NCBI GenBank assembly: GCA_020744425.1
Contig: JAGMUV010000002.1
Location: 62,001-126,000 of the forward strand
Direction: 5' to 3'
DNA: 64,000 bases
Source: Dactylonectria macrodidyma
Taxonomy: Eukaryota > Ascomycota > Sordariomycetes > Hypocreales > Nectriaceae
The position numbers were made by a program, and so were the translations under genes. The notes under the pieces were generated by a model. The model worked only from the letters and a program-made list of their open reading frames with translations. It made no database searches and was not told where the DNA came from. The stretch's first letter is position 1, and each line of letters starts with the position of its first letter. Shown in pieces: positions 1-11,878 of the stretch.

Positions 1-1865
1 ATAATTAGGGAAAACTGGGTATGAATATAAAGAGTGGTTTTAATAAAGAAGTCCCTCTCTACTAAGAGAATTAGTATAATCTTCCTATTATTAGAAGTGG
101 TTAAGAATACTAGTCTACTATATTTATTAAACTCTATTATAATAATATAAGGAGGGTCTTAGATAGGGTTAGCCTTAAGTGCTCAGTTAATATTATAAAC
201 TGTACTATAAGCGCTATTATAAAGGCTAACTAGCTACTAAAAGTTAGATATTAGCATTAGATAGAAGCTAATACATATAAGGATCTGCTTTATAAAGTTA
301 CCTGCCTTATTATTAAGCACAGTAGTTATACTAAGGCTAACATTCTTAGTTATAACCTGGATAACTAGCTGGCTAAAGTGATTAAAGTAATAGTAATTAT
401 ATTTATTCACTCTATCTTTAGTAATATATACTCATAAGGTATTAATAAACCTTATGACCTCTTAATTGTCTAGTTTTGCCTATATATAGCTAGAAAGGAG
501 CTTCTAAGACTCTACAGATAGTTAAAGTAGCTGCAATTCTCTAAGAGCTAAGCAGAATGCCTCCTAATTATCACTATACTGCTATTAGATAACTTTTAAG
601 AAGACTGATTTATTAAACTGCTTATATGCATTTCTACTCTTAATCTTTACTTCTTAAACCTCTTTATTATAATAAAGCGGCTTCTATAGTATAGGGAGAA
701 GCTAAAAGAAGTTACTAACTAATATAATATTCAGGCTATTAAAGAACTCTTTATTCTTATTTAAGAACGCTTTTTAAAAATAGTTATTAATTTAAAATAG
801 CTAATACAGTCTAAGTATGCTCTTCTTATTAATAATTAAATACTTAATATCTTTAAGCTTCTTTTAAAGCTAAGCCTTATTAATAGTTAAAAGAGGCTTA
901 AAGTTCTTATTAATTAGTAAGTATAATAAAGAATATAAAGTAATGTCTAAAATCTGATTTCTTATAATGCTTATAAGCATAATATACTAAATAAGTGTTC
1001 CTCTCCTGCTTACTATAGCTTAAAAGTGTGTAAAAAGCAGGTTAATAAGGTATGACTTATTAATACTGCCTCCTTTATTTATATAGAGTAATAACTAAGA
1101 AGGAACCCCTATTAGGAAGTGGCCTATTACTATATTATATACTAAGCGCTAATCTTAATTTAGAGAATTATAAGCTTCTAAGGGCTAATAGTCTATATTA
1201 AAATTCTAAGGGTTTTCCACTTTATATTACTTCTAGTAGTTACTACTAAGAATGCTATTATTAGTATACTATTTAATATAAGAAGCCTAATTATAATTAA
1301 TATTAATATTTCAGTAATTGAGGATATTAATATTCTTTTCTTTTAGTAAGCAGTTAGGCAATATGTAAGTAAGTTTATACTAGTCCTCTTTTATAATAGG
1401 CTCTTTATAAAGCTTAAGCTTAAATTTATTATCTTCTGCTCTTAAATCTTTATTATCTAGCTCCTTATAATAATTGTCTATATAAGTATTATAATGCTCT
1501 ATACAGTACTTATATATAGTTATAAAAGAATTAAACTACTACTTACTTACTATAAATAACTCTTATAAAAAGCGATATAAATAAACTATTATTAATTTAA
1601 TATAGTAAAAGTCATTAAACTAAGGAGAAGCCTTTATAGACTTATATTAAGGGAAATAAGCTAGGACTCTTTACTTTATATTAGTAATAAGTCTTCTCTA
1701 TATCTTAAGATTATATAATTATAAGTATTTAAAATAGGTTATATTCTTATACTAGTTATTTCACTTTAAATATTTTCTATAGCTACTAATAGTCTTATTA
1801 ATATCTTTATTAATATAATATAAATATATATATTACTTTAACGAATAGTAGTTAATAGAGATAAC
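1..1865. other. RIP-degraded AT-rich DNA, unclassified repeat remnant
   Basis: The sequence is very AT-rich and TpA-rich, and no ATG-started frame of 60 codons survives. Plus-strand translation gives stretches of protein-like sequence broken almost only by TAA and TAG, as expected if CAA and CAG codons were hit by RIP. I could not match these stretches to a transposon protein family. The solo LTR that follows, with its target duplication, shows that this DNA and the DNA after 2417 were once one unit. Confidence 0.6.
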
Positions 1866-2412
1866 TGTAAAGTCCTTATATATAAAATATATAACTGATA
1901 AGGAAATATCTCCTTTAGCTCTTATTAGATAAGACTATAAATAATATATTCAAAATCTCCTGATTTTTAGCTTTATAATGGTATATATTATGCCTTAGAA
2001 AGCCTATCTTCCTTATACTATAACCACAAAAGACATCTATAATAAGAACCTTTAATAAGGTTAGAGTTCAAGCATCAGACATACGTCTAACAGTCCTAAA
2101 ACTCGGGACATGTCTTACCCGGTTTTACTATGACAAATTGTCCAAATCCCCTGTTAGATTGGACATGTGACTGGACAGCAATCTCTCTATAAAGCTGGGG
2201 CTTTTCTCTAGTCAGTCCAGATGGATTATTATTATCAATACATGCATTTCTCAACCAATCACATCAAACTGACTATCTTTCTGATCGCCTTTTCCTGCTC
2301 TTTCTGAATCTTTAATCCCTTTTCTAATTGGTCAATTCCTTGACCCACAATCGCCGAGTTCCACTAATAACCTTCCACTCCTTCCACTCCTTCCACTGCT
2401 GTAGCCTTTACA
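1866..2412 (+). repeat. Solo LTR of family A with 5-bp target duplication
   Basis: The 547-bp repeat starts TGTAAAG and ends CTTTACA, so it has the TG..CA ends and short inverted termini of an LTR. It is flanked by ATAAC on both sides (1861-1865 and 2413-2417), a perfect 5-bp target duplication. A TATA-like TATAAAG lies near 2198. A second copy of the same 547 bp is present in three pieces (11482-11669, 31116-31134, 36906-37245). This copy preserves both uninterrupted target sites used by the two copia insertions there: CCTTT at 2049-2053 and TCAAG at 2068-2072. It probably arose by LTR-LTR recombination. Confidence 0.9.
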
Positions 2413-2417
2413 ATAAC

Positions 2418-5240
2418 TATCTATATCTCTTCTTATAAAAGGATATTAAGTAGAAAGTAGGAAATCTCCTATGTTAAGTAATCCCTCTTAGTAATTAGCT
2501 TATTTATAAGGTAAGAGGAGAAGGATAATAAGGGCTAGAAGTATACTATATATAGTAAGACCTGATTTATAAGTTTATAATAAGGCTTAGTCTTCTTTTT
2601 AGATTTACTATAATACTTTATAATATATATAATAACTGCTTATAAGCTAGTATAAGGAAATATATTAATATTAGCTAGCCAGCCTAGAATAATAGTAAGA
2701 TTAAAGTGGTTTATAAGGCTATTGTTCTACACTGCTTTAAAGATATAGTATAACCTTCCTTCCTTTCTAATAATTATAGCTAGCTCCTATAAAGCATAAA
2801 AGAAATTAAAATAACACTCTCTTTTTAGATTAGTTACATTAGCCGCCTTAATATCTGTAATAGCACTCTTTATATTTCTTATAATATTACTAGTTCTCTT
2901 CCTTATATATAAGCAGTATATAATATTATACTTATAGTACTAATAATAGTTAATAATTTGTAAGAGCTATAAGAATATTATCTTTATACTTAAGGGATTT
3001 ATACTTAGTAAATTACTCTTACCTTAAGGCATAGTCTTACTTAGCTTAGAATTAATAGTAATAATATAGAATCCTTATATATATATAAAAACATTATAAG
3101 CAGCTTTATTCTCTATATTAGCTCTAAGGCAATTTTCTATTTAATATAGGCTATAGTTATATAGACTCTTATATTCTTACTATTTATAATAATCCTAGTA
3201 ATTTATAATACTAAACTTCTTACTTAGTATAATATTCTAAAAGAGGCAGTATTAGTAGTAAAAGTAAAAAGTAATAATATAAGGGTTTTACTATAATAAG
3301 TAGTATAATAAAGCCATCCTCTCTAGCTTAGTAATAGTTAGCCAGTTATTATATTAAAGTATATATTAATAAAGACTTTATTAATATAAATCTATTAGGC
3401 TAAATATAATAAATATACTAAGATAACTAAGATTATAAGCATAAGCCTTAAGTTTTTACCTCTTTTTATTTTAAAATAAATATATATTATAAATAGAAAC
3501 TATATACTTTATAATTAAGTTAATTAGTACTTATGCTTTAAGATCCTTACTATATTTAAATACTTAAATAAGTTACTCTTATATTAATAACTATTATTTC
3601 TTATTATATTACTTTATAAAGAATCTGAATTATAAATATACTTATAATTATATTAGTATATTAAAAGTAATAAAGTAGAATATTAAGTAGTATATAAAAT
3701 GCTTATTATACTAGTATATTATATATTTAATATAATCCTTATAATTAATAGAGTGTAATTAAAGTTTAATAAAGTTAGCTCTACTATTAGAAAAGAGGTA
3801 AAGAAATACTAAAGAGAGTAAAGCATAAGAGTGATTAAACTTATTAATAAGTATGTATTATATATTCAGGAGCTGCAGCTTATATTATACTTATACTTAG
3901 AAGCTTATAAAAAGTCCTGAATTAACTTCTAATTCTCTAGTAAGAATAGACTATAGAGTATTAAGTTCTGTATCCTTAGCTAACAGGTCTAGCACTGCAG
4001 CCTCATCCTCTAGGTCAGGCTCTGCCTCCTAATCTTCCTTAAGTCTAATATCCGCAGCCTTTACCTGACTCTAGAGGATAGTATTTAAAATATTACTATC
4101 TTAAGGCAATTAATTCAGCCTCTCTTTATTAATAATAATACATTAATAGCTAGAATAGTAATAGTAAAAGTAATCTAACTATATAATAACTAGCTAATAA
4201 TAAATATAGAACTAGTAGGTAAATTACTAACTAAGAATTATATAGAATGATATATTAGTAAGATATAGTAATATAATATTTAATTCTTATAGTAAAAGTA
4301 AGAGCTAGTTATATATTAAGCTAACTTTATAAAGAAAGTGAATTATATACTTTTAATACTTATACTACTGCCCTTATATAAGTATAATATTTATATAAAT
4401 ATAAATATAAGTAATTAAAGACTCTTTAGTAAGTATAAGCTAGGGTAATTAGGTCAGTATAGAGCTAAAGTTAAGCTAATTATTTATAAAAAAGAAATAT
4501 AGCTTATTAAAGCAGCGTTTTTCATCCTTTTAATAGTAATGCACATAAATACTATTATAATCAATCTTTATCTAGAACTAACTCTCTTAGTATTAATTAT
4601 AAAACTGCATTTAATTATTATCTAGCTTTATCTAGAACTTATAAAGGATTGCTTTATTATAATTAGTTAAAGCGCAGGCCTTAAGGTCTTTATTCTATAC
4701 TAGGTTTTATATATAAAATACTACTGATTCTTTAAGTAGAATTATTACTAGACTCTAATACTATTATAATAGCCTTAATAATTGAGTTTACTTTTAAAAT
4801 TATCTTAACTACCTTCTTATACTAAGAGTAGGATTATAGTAATTACGCTTTAGCTATATAGAAGGCTACAGTAAGCAATAGTAAAGAGGGCTTCTATTTA
4901 TAGAATTATTATTACTATTCTTATCTTTATCTTCTAGATCAGAATTATACTTTACTTCTAATTATTTAAAATACTTCTATAATTAAGTAAGTAAGAGGAG
5001 TAAGTTAAAATAGTCCTTAGTATTAATATTAGATTTAGAGAACTATCTGCTATTATTGCTTTTTTTAGTTATCCTATCCCTATCTTAAAACTAACTCAGT
5101 TATAATCAATCTTGACTTTTATCTATACTCTGTAATTAGCCTAAATAATTTACTAGGACTATAGTATAAGGATACCTTCCTTAAGACCCTTAGACTTATT
5201 AAAGATGCTAAGTTAAGATATTGTAGGAGTTAGTAATATA
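2418..5240. other. RIP-degraded AT-rich DNA, unclassified
   Basis: This continues the RIP-mutated host repeat that the solo LTR interrupted. No gene is visible. A less mutated patch at about 3960-4080 reads on the minus strand as an acidic stretch (EDQEAEPDLEDEAAVLDLLA when TAG is read as Q), so a protein-coding transposon remnant is likely. The family was not recognised. Confidence 0.55.
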
Positions 5241-6070
5241 ATCTCCTCTATATAGCGTTATAAACAATAGTCGCGCTAGATAGTGGCTAGCTTGGCCCTC
5301 GCCCTAGCCTTAGAAGGATCATCTTACGAGTCCTTCCTAGCCCTATAGAACCTAGCAGCTAAGTAAGAGTAATCTAAACTAGTTATACTACTTCGGACAG
5401 TAAATAGGTCAGAATGTAAGGCAATTAGATAAGCCGTTGGCTATATAGAAGGTAAGGGAGCTAGAGTATGAAAACACTATATACTTTATTAAGTTAGTAG
5501 AATTAGAGTCCCCAGCACTACGTATAGCTAGCTAATTAACTCTCTGAATAAACTCCTAGCTATATGAAGTTACTATAGCTTTAGTAGTAATGTAAGCTAG
5601 GTTCTAGATCTCTTATTAAGAAGCGATAGGCCAGCATCTCTATCAGTTCTTTTCAGAGCAGATTTCTTAGTTAAGGAGGGACAGACGGCCAGGTTCCTTA
5701 ACATTAGAACCGCACCTTTAGACTTAGCACACTTAATCAGATTAGGGAGGCATATAGACTATACTAATAATATCAGTTACCTTAGAATTGCACTAGTCCT
5801 AGCATTCTAAGCAGGTTGTAGTTTGATTAGCAGATTTCCTCTTATTAATAAAGTCACTTGCTAGTTTTATTTGATTATAAGATGGGCAATGGACTCCAAA
5901 ATCAGATCCAGGGCTCATATTACCCCTAGAATCGGAATCCATCCTCAGTCATATAGTATATTAGGATCGATAATAGAAGAAAGGTTGCTTAGCTAAGCAA
6001 ACGAACAGATCGCTAGGCAAATTTGGCGATGGTAAATAAAGAAGTAAATAAAGAAGCAGTAAGAGATAGT
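5241..6070 (+). pseudogene. Weakly RIPed coding remnant, unknown protein
   Basis: About 830 bp stand out from their surroundings by higher GC and retained CpG. Plus-strand translation gives protein-like stretches, for example ALALALEGSSYESFLAL around 5290-5350, with TAA/TAG stops at former glutamine codons. At least one frameshift falls near 5460. No family was recognised. It could be the gag or accessory region of a retroelement, or a captured host gene fragment. Confidence 0.35.
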
Positions 6071-6130
6071 AGCTAGCGAATACTCACTTTTTCTAAAGCT
6101 GCTAACTAATCCAGCCTTCTTTAGTGACTG

Positions 6131-6246
6131 GTAATATAAAATTTAGATTAATCAGATTCTAAGAAACTTATTTATCCCTGTCTGCACCAGACCCTCATTA
6201 TTTAGAAAAACTTATGGATTAATATAAAGTCAGCCTTCAGCTGAAT
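6131..6246 (+). repeat. Dispersed repeat C, copy 1
   Basis: About 116 bp match 37405-37526 with mainly transition differences. Both copies share the run from an AT-rich TATAAAATTT core through CCCTGTCTG, ACCCTCATTATT and GTCAGCCTTC to the end. No termini or target duplication could be defined. It may be part of an LTR or MITE. Confidence 0.6.
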
Positions 6247-6568
6247 AATCACTAAGACATAAGGTATACTATTAAGAAGCCTAAAAATTCAGCTATTTAA
6301 TAGTATTAATTTTGTAATTATATGTTAAGGAAATGCTAAAATATTTTAATTTTAAATTACGGAGGAATTGAAAGCTTTAATTATAAAGCAAAATTGCTTA
6401 ATTTTAAAGCACGGACTAATATTAGGCTAACTAGCTATTATTAGTTATATAGTGTGAATAGTATTATTAATACTGTATTTTAATATATTTAAATAGAATT
6501 TTATATAGAATTGTTAAGCTTATTATAAAGCTTAAAGCTTAGCTTATTAAAGGAGATATATATATTTA

Positions 6569-7665
6569 TTAAGGTTATAATTCTTAGCAGCGTACACTCA
6601 GAGAGAGGCTAGAGGTTAAACAGTTAAAAAAAAATACAACTAATAGTGAATAACAGTATAAGAGCCCAAAACCTAAGCCTAAAGTAATAGTAACTCAGAA
6701 TGACTAGAGTTTTTACTACATTAAGGTGCAAGCTTTACTATTCTATTTAACTCTTTAAGATGCATTACTAGAAAAGCTAGATAGAAAAGCTAGATAGAAA
6801 AGCTGGATAGAAAAGCTAAATAGAAAAGCTAGACAGAAAAGCTAGATATTAAAAGGCAAAATCGTTATATAATAAAAGCCTTATAAGGGCTTTACTTCGT
6901 CGCATTCTAAGCTCGTCGTAATTCTAACTCATACTTACATTATAATTTAATTACCTGTTTATAATTTTAGTTATATTACAATTCAACTTATTAAAGACTA
7001 ATTATAATAAATACTATAATAAACATCTAGTATAATACACTCTATACTCTTAATAACTGAGGTTTTAATAGTCACTATGCTCTTTCTATATATAACTTAA
7101 ATACTAAGCTTAATAAGAATATAGAAACTCTTAATAAGCTAAAGGCTATAGTAATAGATTATAATCTTAAAGAAACTAAAACTATTAAGACCTAGTGACT
7201 TTTTAATAATAAGTAAGTTACTTTAGTAATCTTTAAGATTAAGGTATTCTTAAGACTATACTTCCTTAGAAGTAATTAATAATTTAAGAACTAGATTAAA
7301 AATGAATAATACTTCTTAAGATAATTAATAATAAAGCTAGTAATTAAAATATCTTTAGAAGAAATAGCATTCTTAGAGTTATTAGCTAATATTAATAAGG
7401 GGTGGATAATATAAGTTATAGGCAATGTGGTTATTATTAATATATAAAAGGATTAAGAATAATAGAAGGATGTAGTAAAAGGAGGTTCTATTAATAAGTT
7501 CTAAGAGAGGAGGGATAAGAGTCTATTTATAACTAGGTTGACTAATTAATTAAGTCCTTCATTTTATAATAACTTAAGTAATGTAAATATATAACTATAT
7601 AGAAATGCAGTAATAAGGAATGCAATAGTGTAGAAACAAAAGTCTGAATAGCGGTTTTAATAGTA
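6569..7665 (+). mobile_element. 1.1-kb unclassified element, RIP-mutated copy
   Basis: This is the inverted, heavily C-to-T/G-to-A mutated counterpart of the element at 29865-30941, recognisable over its whole length. It has the same start (TTAAGGTTAT on this strand), the A-rich tract, the 13-bp tandem repeat block and the same short reading frame near 7130-7450. The end corresponds to the GGTTTCAACAGCG terminus of the intact copy. Both flanks carry the 13-mer atatatatattta (6556-6568 and 7666-7678), either a long target duplication or insertion into a TA microsatellite. It sits next to, and probably truncates, the chromovirus remnant that follows. Confidence 0.8.
6770..6847 (+). repeat. 13-bp tandem repeat, six units
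   Basis: Six consecutive copies of a 13-mer close to AGAAAAGCTAGAT lie inside the RIPed 1.1-kb element. The intact copy has only four units, on the opposite strand, at 30680-30731, so the array has changed length between copies. Confidence 0.9.
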
Positions 7666-9070
7666 ATATATATATTTATATATTTATTTAAGTTTAATAG
7701 TAAGAAGAATTAGAATAAAGATAGATGCCTTTTTAAAAGCAGTTTCTAGCATTTTAATCTAATTATATAAAGAATAATAAAGACTAGTTATATATTAGTT
7801 TTAAAAACTAATAAATACTAAGTAATACTAGAGTATTAGCTAATAAGAACTTCTAACTATTATTAAAAGCCTTAAAAACTAGAGTTATTACTTATTAAGA
7901 CTTTTTAAAAAATTCCTCCTTTTAATAAATTATATAGTTCTTAAAAGAGTAATTAAAGCACTAGCTAAAGACTTAAGAAGCAGGCTAGCTAAGTAAGTAT
8001 ATAGATTAATAGTTTTTAACTTTAATATTAAATATAGATTATAAAAGTATAATCTAACTAATAGACTATTTTATAGACCTAATTATATAAAAGGAGAGAT
8101 AGTATATAATAATATACTCTTAACCTTAGTTAATAAGCTAAACTTTATTAAAGAGCTTTTATTAAATGTTTATTAAATAATTAATAATCTTAAAAAGTAA
8201 ATAAAGATTATAAAAATATATATTTAAATAGTATAAATAAGCTTAAGAAGCACTATAAGTTAAGTTAAATAATAAGTACTCTTATTTTATAATTAGAATT
8301 AATATAATAAAACTAAAGAAGATTAGATATATATAGTATTAATCTCTATAGTTATAAAAACTAGAATAGTAAGCTAAAAGACTAATAAATATATAAAGAC
8401 TGCTTAATAAGAGCTAGCTACTTATAAAAACTAAAAGGACTTATTTAAAGCTAGAGTTATTAATCTAGAGTAATACATTCTATATCTAATTATAAAGGAG
8501 CTTATAATAAGTAAAATAGCATTTTTATTATAACTATTAATAAAGTTAGAAGAATTAGTCTAAGAACTATAAACTAATAATTATTTCTACTAATAATAAT
8601 TAATAAGAGTTTAGTAAATAGTTAAAAAGATAAAAACTTATTATTATAATAAAAACAGCACTTTATTCTATAAGAGCAGACTTATTATTCTTAGAAAAAA
8701 GATATTAAAAATAGAAATCCTTTAATATTATTATAATAACTTAAGAGCTAAGTATATAAGAAAAGCTAAAATACTTGAATTAATTAGTAGAAAATTTTAT
8801 TAAAACTGAATTAATAAGAATATTACAGACTATACTACTAAATATAAAAAATGCTATAGTATCTTTATACTTAAATATAGGCTATATAAAAAGCTATAGT
8901 TATTACTAATATTAATAAATCCCTTTTAAGAAATTTCTATAGACTTTATTACTAACCTATTAAATAGTACTTAAATAAATAATAAGTAATATAATGCTAT
9001 TTTAATTATAGTATATTATATAACTAAGTATATAATCTTTATTTTATATAAGAAGATAATAACTAACATA

Positions 9071-9500
9071 CTCCACTCATAAGTGTAACAAACCAGCAAG
9101 TGCAACACTTAGGCATTTTTTAACATTTTATACCTTAAACTAATATTTTTAAAATAAATTCTTAAAAATTCAAACTAAGCTTAAAATAGCTAATATTTTA
9201 AAATTAAATTAATTAGCTAAGTATATTTATAAATGAAATTTCTTAGATTTTATTTAATTTTTTTATAAAGTTATTAAGAAAAAGCTTATTAGCACTGTGC
9301 ATTTACTTATTTCTTTACATAGGAAATTAATTAAAATTCTAAAAAAAAGATTATATATTTTCTCTTATATTTAAATACTTCAAACTATTTTTATTGGATT
9401 TTTATAAGTTAAATAGCCTATTTTAGAAAGTTATATATTGCTATTTTTAGCTGTACAGTGCAGTGTTACACTCGCTAGTTTGTTACACTCATATGTAGAG
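9071..9500. mobile_element. MITE 1, Tc1/mariner-like, 430 bp
   Basis: The element has terminal inverted repeats of about 40 bp, starting CTCCACTCATAAGTGTAACA and ending, on this strand, in GTTACACTCATATGTAGAG. A TA dinucleotide sits on each side (9069-9070, 9501-9502), as for Tc1/mariner-type insertions. Each terminus contains two tandem subrepeats of the form AGTGTAACAAAC.AGC. The interior is AT-rich and non-coding. It interrupts the integrase remnant of the chromovirus, whose frame resumes after 9502. Confidence 0.85.
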
Positions 9501-9934
9501 TACGTTATTATATAATTCATATAAGTATTATATAAATAAGTTAAATATAAATTTAATATATTAAAAGGCATTATTAATAATAGAAATAAGCTATTTATAA
9601 GTTAATTCTAAGCTAATCTAATAAGAGAATAAGCGACTTATTACTAACTATTTACTATATACTATTTATAAATAAATAGGCAGACTAAAAGAATAAACTA
9701 ACTATTTAAGAAATACTTTTATATCTTTATAAGAAATGCATTAAAGAGATAAGCAGTATAGTTAGTAAAAGCTGAGTTTATATATAATCATAATTAGTAT
9801 AGTATAATAAAAGTCTCTTTAATATAAGCATTATATAGCTACTACTTAAGAATAGTAAGCTATACTCTAGAATACTTAAAAACATAAGTGTAAAGTATTA
9901 TTAAATATATAGAAAACATTTAATAAGTATAATA

Positions 9935-10440
9935 TATATAATAAGCGAGTGTAATAAACAAGAGTATACAATACTTAAACTTTTTATATTAAAGTATAAT
10001 TTTTAAAAAATTCTTAAAAATTAAATTTAAGCTAAAAATTACTAAAAACTAGGAATTATATTTATTAAGTGAGAATATATAAGATATATATCTTTAGAAT
10101 TTTATATATTTTTATTTTTTAACTTATTAAAAAAAAGTCTATTCATACTATATACTTTATTATATTTAACTTAATAAGCTAGTTAAAATTATAAAAAAAA
10201 ATATATTTACTATATTAAAATATACTAAGTTAAAAGAATAAAGCTTATATAAGTCTAATAATTTTATTACTAGTTTTAAGTTATTTAGAGTAAGTTATTT
10301 TTTACTATATAATATACTATTATACTTACTTATTTATTATACTTACTTATTTATTATACTTACTTATTTATTATACTTACTTATTTATTATACTTACTTA
10401 TTTATTATACTTACTTATTTATTATACTTACTTATTATAT
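9935..10440. mobile_element. MITE 2, RIP-mutated relative of MITE 1
   Basis: The left end (gcgagtgtaataaacaag around 9953) is a mutated form of the MITE 1 terminal subrepeat. The right end is a tandem array that reads as RIP-converted copies of TTACACTCGCTAGTTTG. The boundaries are approximate because both ends are mutated. It lies in the same chromovirus remnant, downstream of the integrase. Confidence 0.6.
10321..10439. repeat. 17-bp tandem array, seven units
   Basis: Six perfect and one partial copy of tatacttacttatttat run head to tail. Allowing C-to-T and G-to-A, the unit equals the subterminal repeat of MITE 1 (TTACACTCGCTAGTTTG). The array therefore looks like an amplified MITE end, not an independent microsatellite. 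The units are nearly identical despite RIP, which suggests expansion after, or homogenisation during, mutation. Confidence 0.85.
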
Positions 10441-11481
10441 ATATTATACTAAAGCTTAAAAGAGTTAAGCTTAAATAATAAAAATATAAGTAAAAGCCTA
10501 TAATAAGAGATATATTAAATAAGAATATTATAAAGAATAAATTATAAAATTATCTATATATAACTTCTGATTTAAGAATAAGAAACTAGTACTTAAGTAT
10601 ATTAAAGTTATTATTATAAAGCGGGTTAAAAAGTAAGTATATTAAGTATACTTACTATAATAATACTATTAAATATATAATATATTCTTTATAATACTTT
10701 TAAAACTATAGCTAGAAGCTTACTAAAGGCATAGTAATTACTTAATAAACTTTCTAGACTTAGAAGAAGAGGAAAATAAATAAGAAGTAAAAAATATTAT
10801 TTTAAATAAGAAGATTAAAAAAGATATATTTTACTTAATTAAATAAGCAGATTAGCTAGTAGAATATAATATTTAAAAGCTATTCTAATATTTAGAAAAT
10901 ATATAAAAAGCTATTTATTAATACTATAAATAGAAGAAATATAATTATAAGAAATAAGATAATAAATAATTAAAGATATACTAAAAGTATACTAATAGCT
11001 TATTAAATAGTTAGTATTATTTAAAATAAACTAAGTACTTAATAAGGCTAATTAATACTTAAGCTAAAGTAATTATAAATTAAAACTATAAACTAGAATT
11101 AAAATTATAAAACTAAAGATAATACTTAGTTATAAGACTTCTTTACTTAATAACTATAATAAGAATAAAGAGTGTTATTTATATTTATTAAAAATATAAT
11201 AAGTAAAGAAAGAGTAATTATAATAATAGCTTTAGCTTAAGCTATAATTACTTTTACTTTAGTATAAAGAGATACTTTAGTTTTATTATTATAAATAAAG
11301 GAGATTTAATAATAGGAAATAGTAAGTAAGTATAATATAGTTAATAAAGAGTTAGTAATTTAATAATAAAGAGAGTATTAGTAGTACTATAATAAATAGA
11401 AGGAGTATTAAAAAATAAAATAAGTACTTTAAGAGTAGGATTCTTATAATACTTTTTAATAGCTATTTTAATATTATTATT

Positions 11482-11669
11482 TATAAAGTCCTTATATATA
11501 AAATATATAATTAATAAGGAAATATCTCCTTTAGCTCTTATTAAATAAGATTATAAATAATATATTTAAAATCTTCTGATTTTTAGCTTTATAATAGTAT
11601 ATAATATACCTTAGAAAGCCTATCTTCCTTATATTATAATTACAAAAGACATCTATAATAAAAACCTTT
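11482..11669 (+). repeat. Family-A LTR, second copy, part 1 of 3
   Basis: This matches LTR positions 1-188 of the solo LTR at 1866-2412; the terminal TGTAAAG is mutated to TATAAAG. It ends at CCTTT (11665-11669), the target duplication of the copia element inserted here. The rest of the LTR lies at 31116-31134 and 36906-37245. It is inferred to be the 3' LTR of the chromovirus remnant to its left. Confidence 0.85.
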
Positions 11670-11878
11670 TATTAGAAAGCTTGTATAGTACTTGGATAAC
11701 TTAATTATATGTATATATTCTGTATGTATCTAAGAGGTCTCCTAGCTATAACTGCATATATATTCTAATTATTACTAAAAGTAGAGGCCTAAAGTATTTA
11801 TACTAATAAGCAGTCTTAACCCTAGAGATCACTATATAACCACCTGATTAAGTACTTTATATATAATTCAATCTAACA
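11670..11878 (-). repeat. LTR of copia element B (3' LTR in element orientation)
   Basis: The 209-bp repeat has termini TATTAGA (RIPed TGTTAGA) and TCTAACA. It matches 29811-29864 plus 30956-31110. Next to it, on the minus strand, lies a purine-rich run (AAAGGAG) fitting a polypurine tract. Confidence 0.8.

Larger units (their letters stand above)
7690..11481 (+). mobile_element. Ty3/gypsy chromovirus remnant (RNase H, integrase, chromodomain)
   Basis: Reading RIP stops as Q, W or R, the plus strand shows RNase H from about 7700 to 8040, ending in the degraded linker FNIKYR..K.NL (family form FNIKYRPGK.N.AD). The integrase zinc region and core run from about 8690 to 9068 and, after a MITE, from 9503 to 9850, with YYPQINRQTKRINQ-like sequence matching the YHPQTDGQTERTNQ motif. 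A chromodomain is seen at about 10755-10935. Reverse transcriptase and gag are missing; the 5' side abuts the 1.1-kb element. The family-A LTR starting at 11482 follows directly and is inferred to be its 3' LTR. Confidence 0.8.

Noticed and set aside
10321..10439. Regularly repeated array that could suggest CRISPR
   Set aside because: Units are contiguous without spacers, the organism is a fungus, and the unit matches a RIP-converted MITE end.
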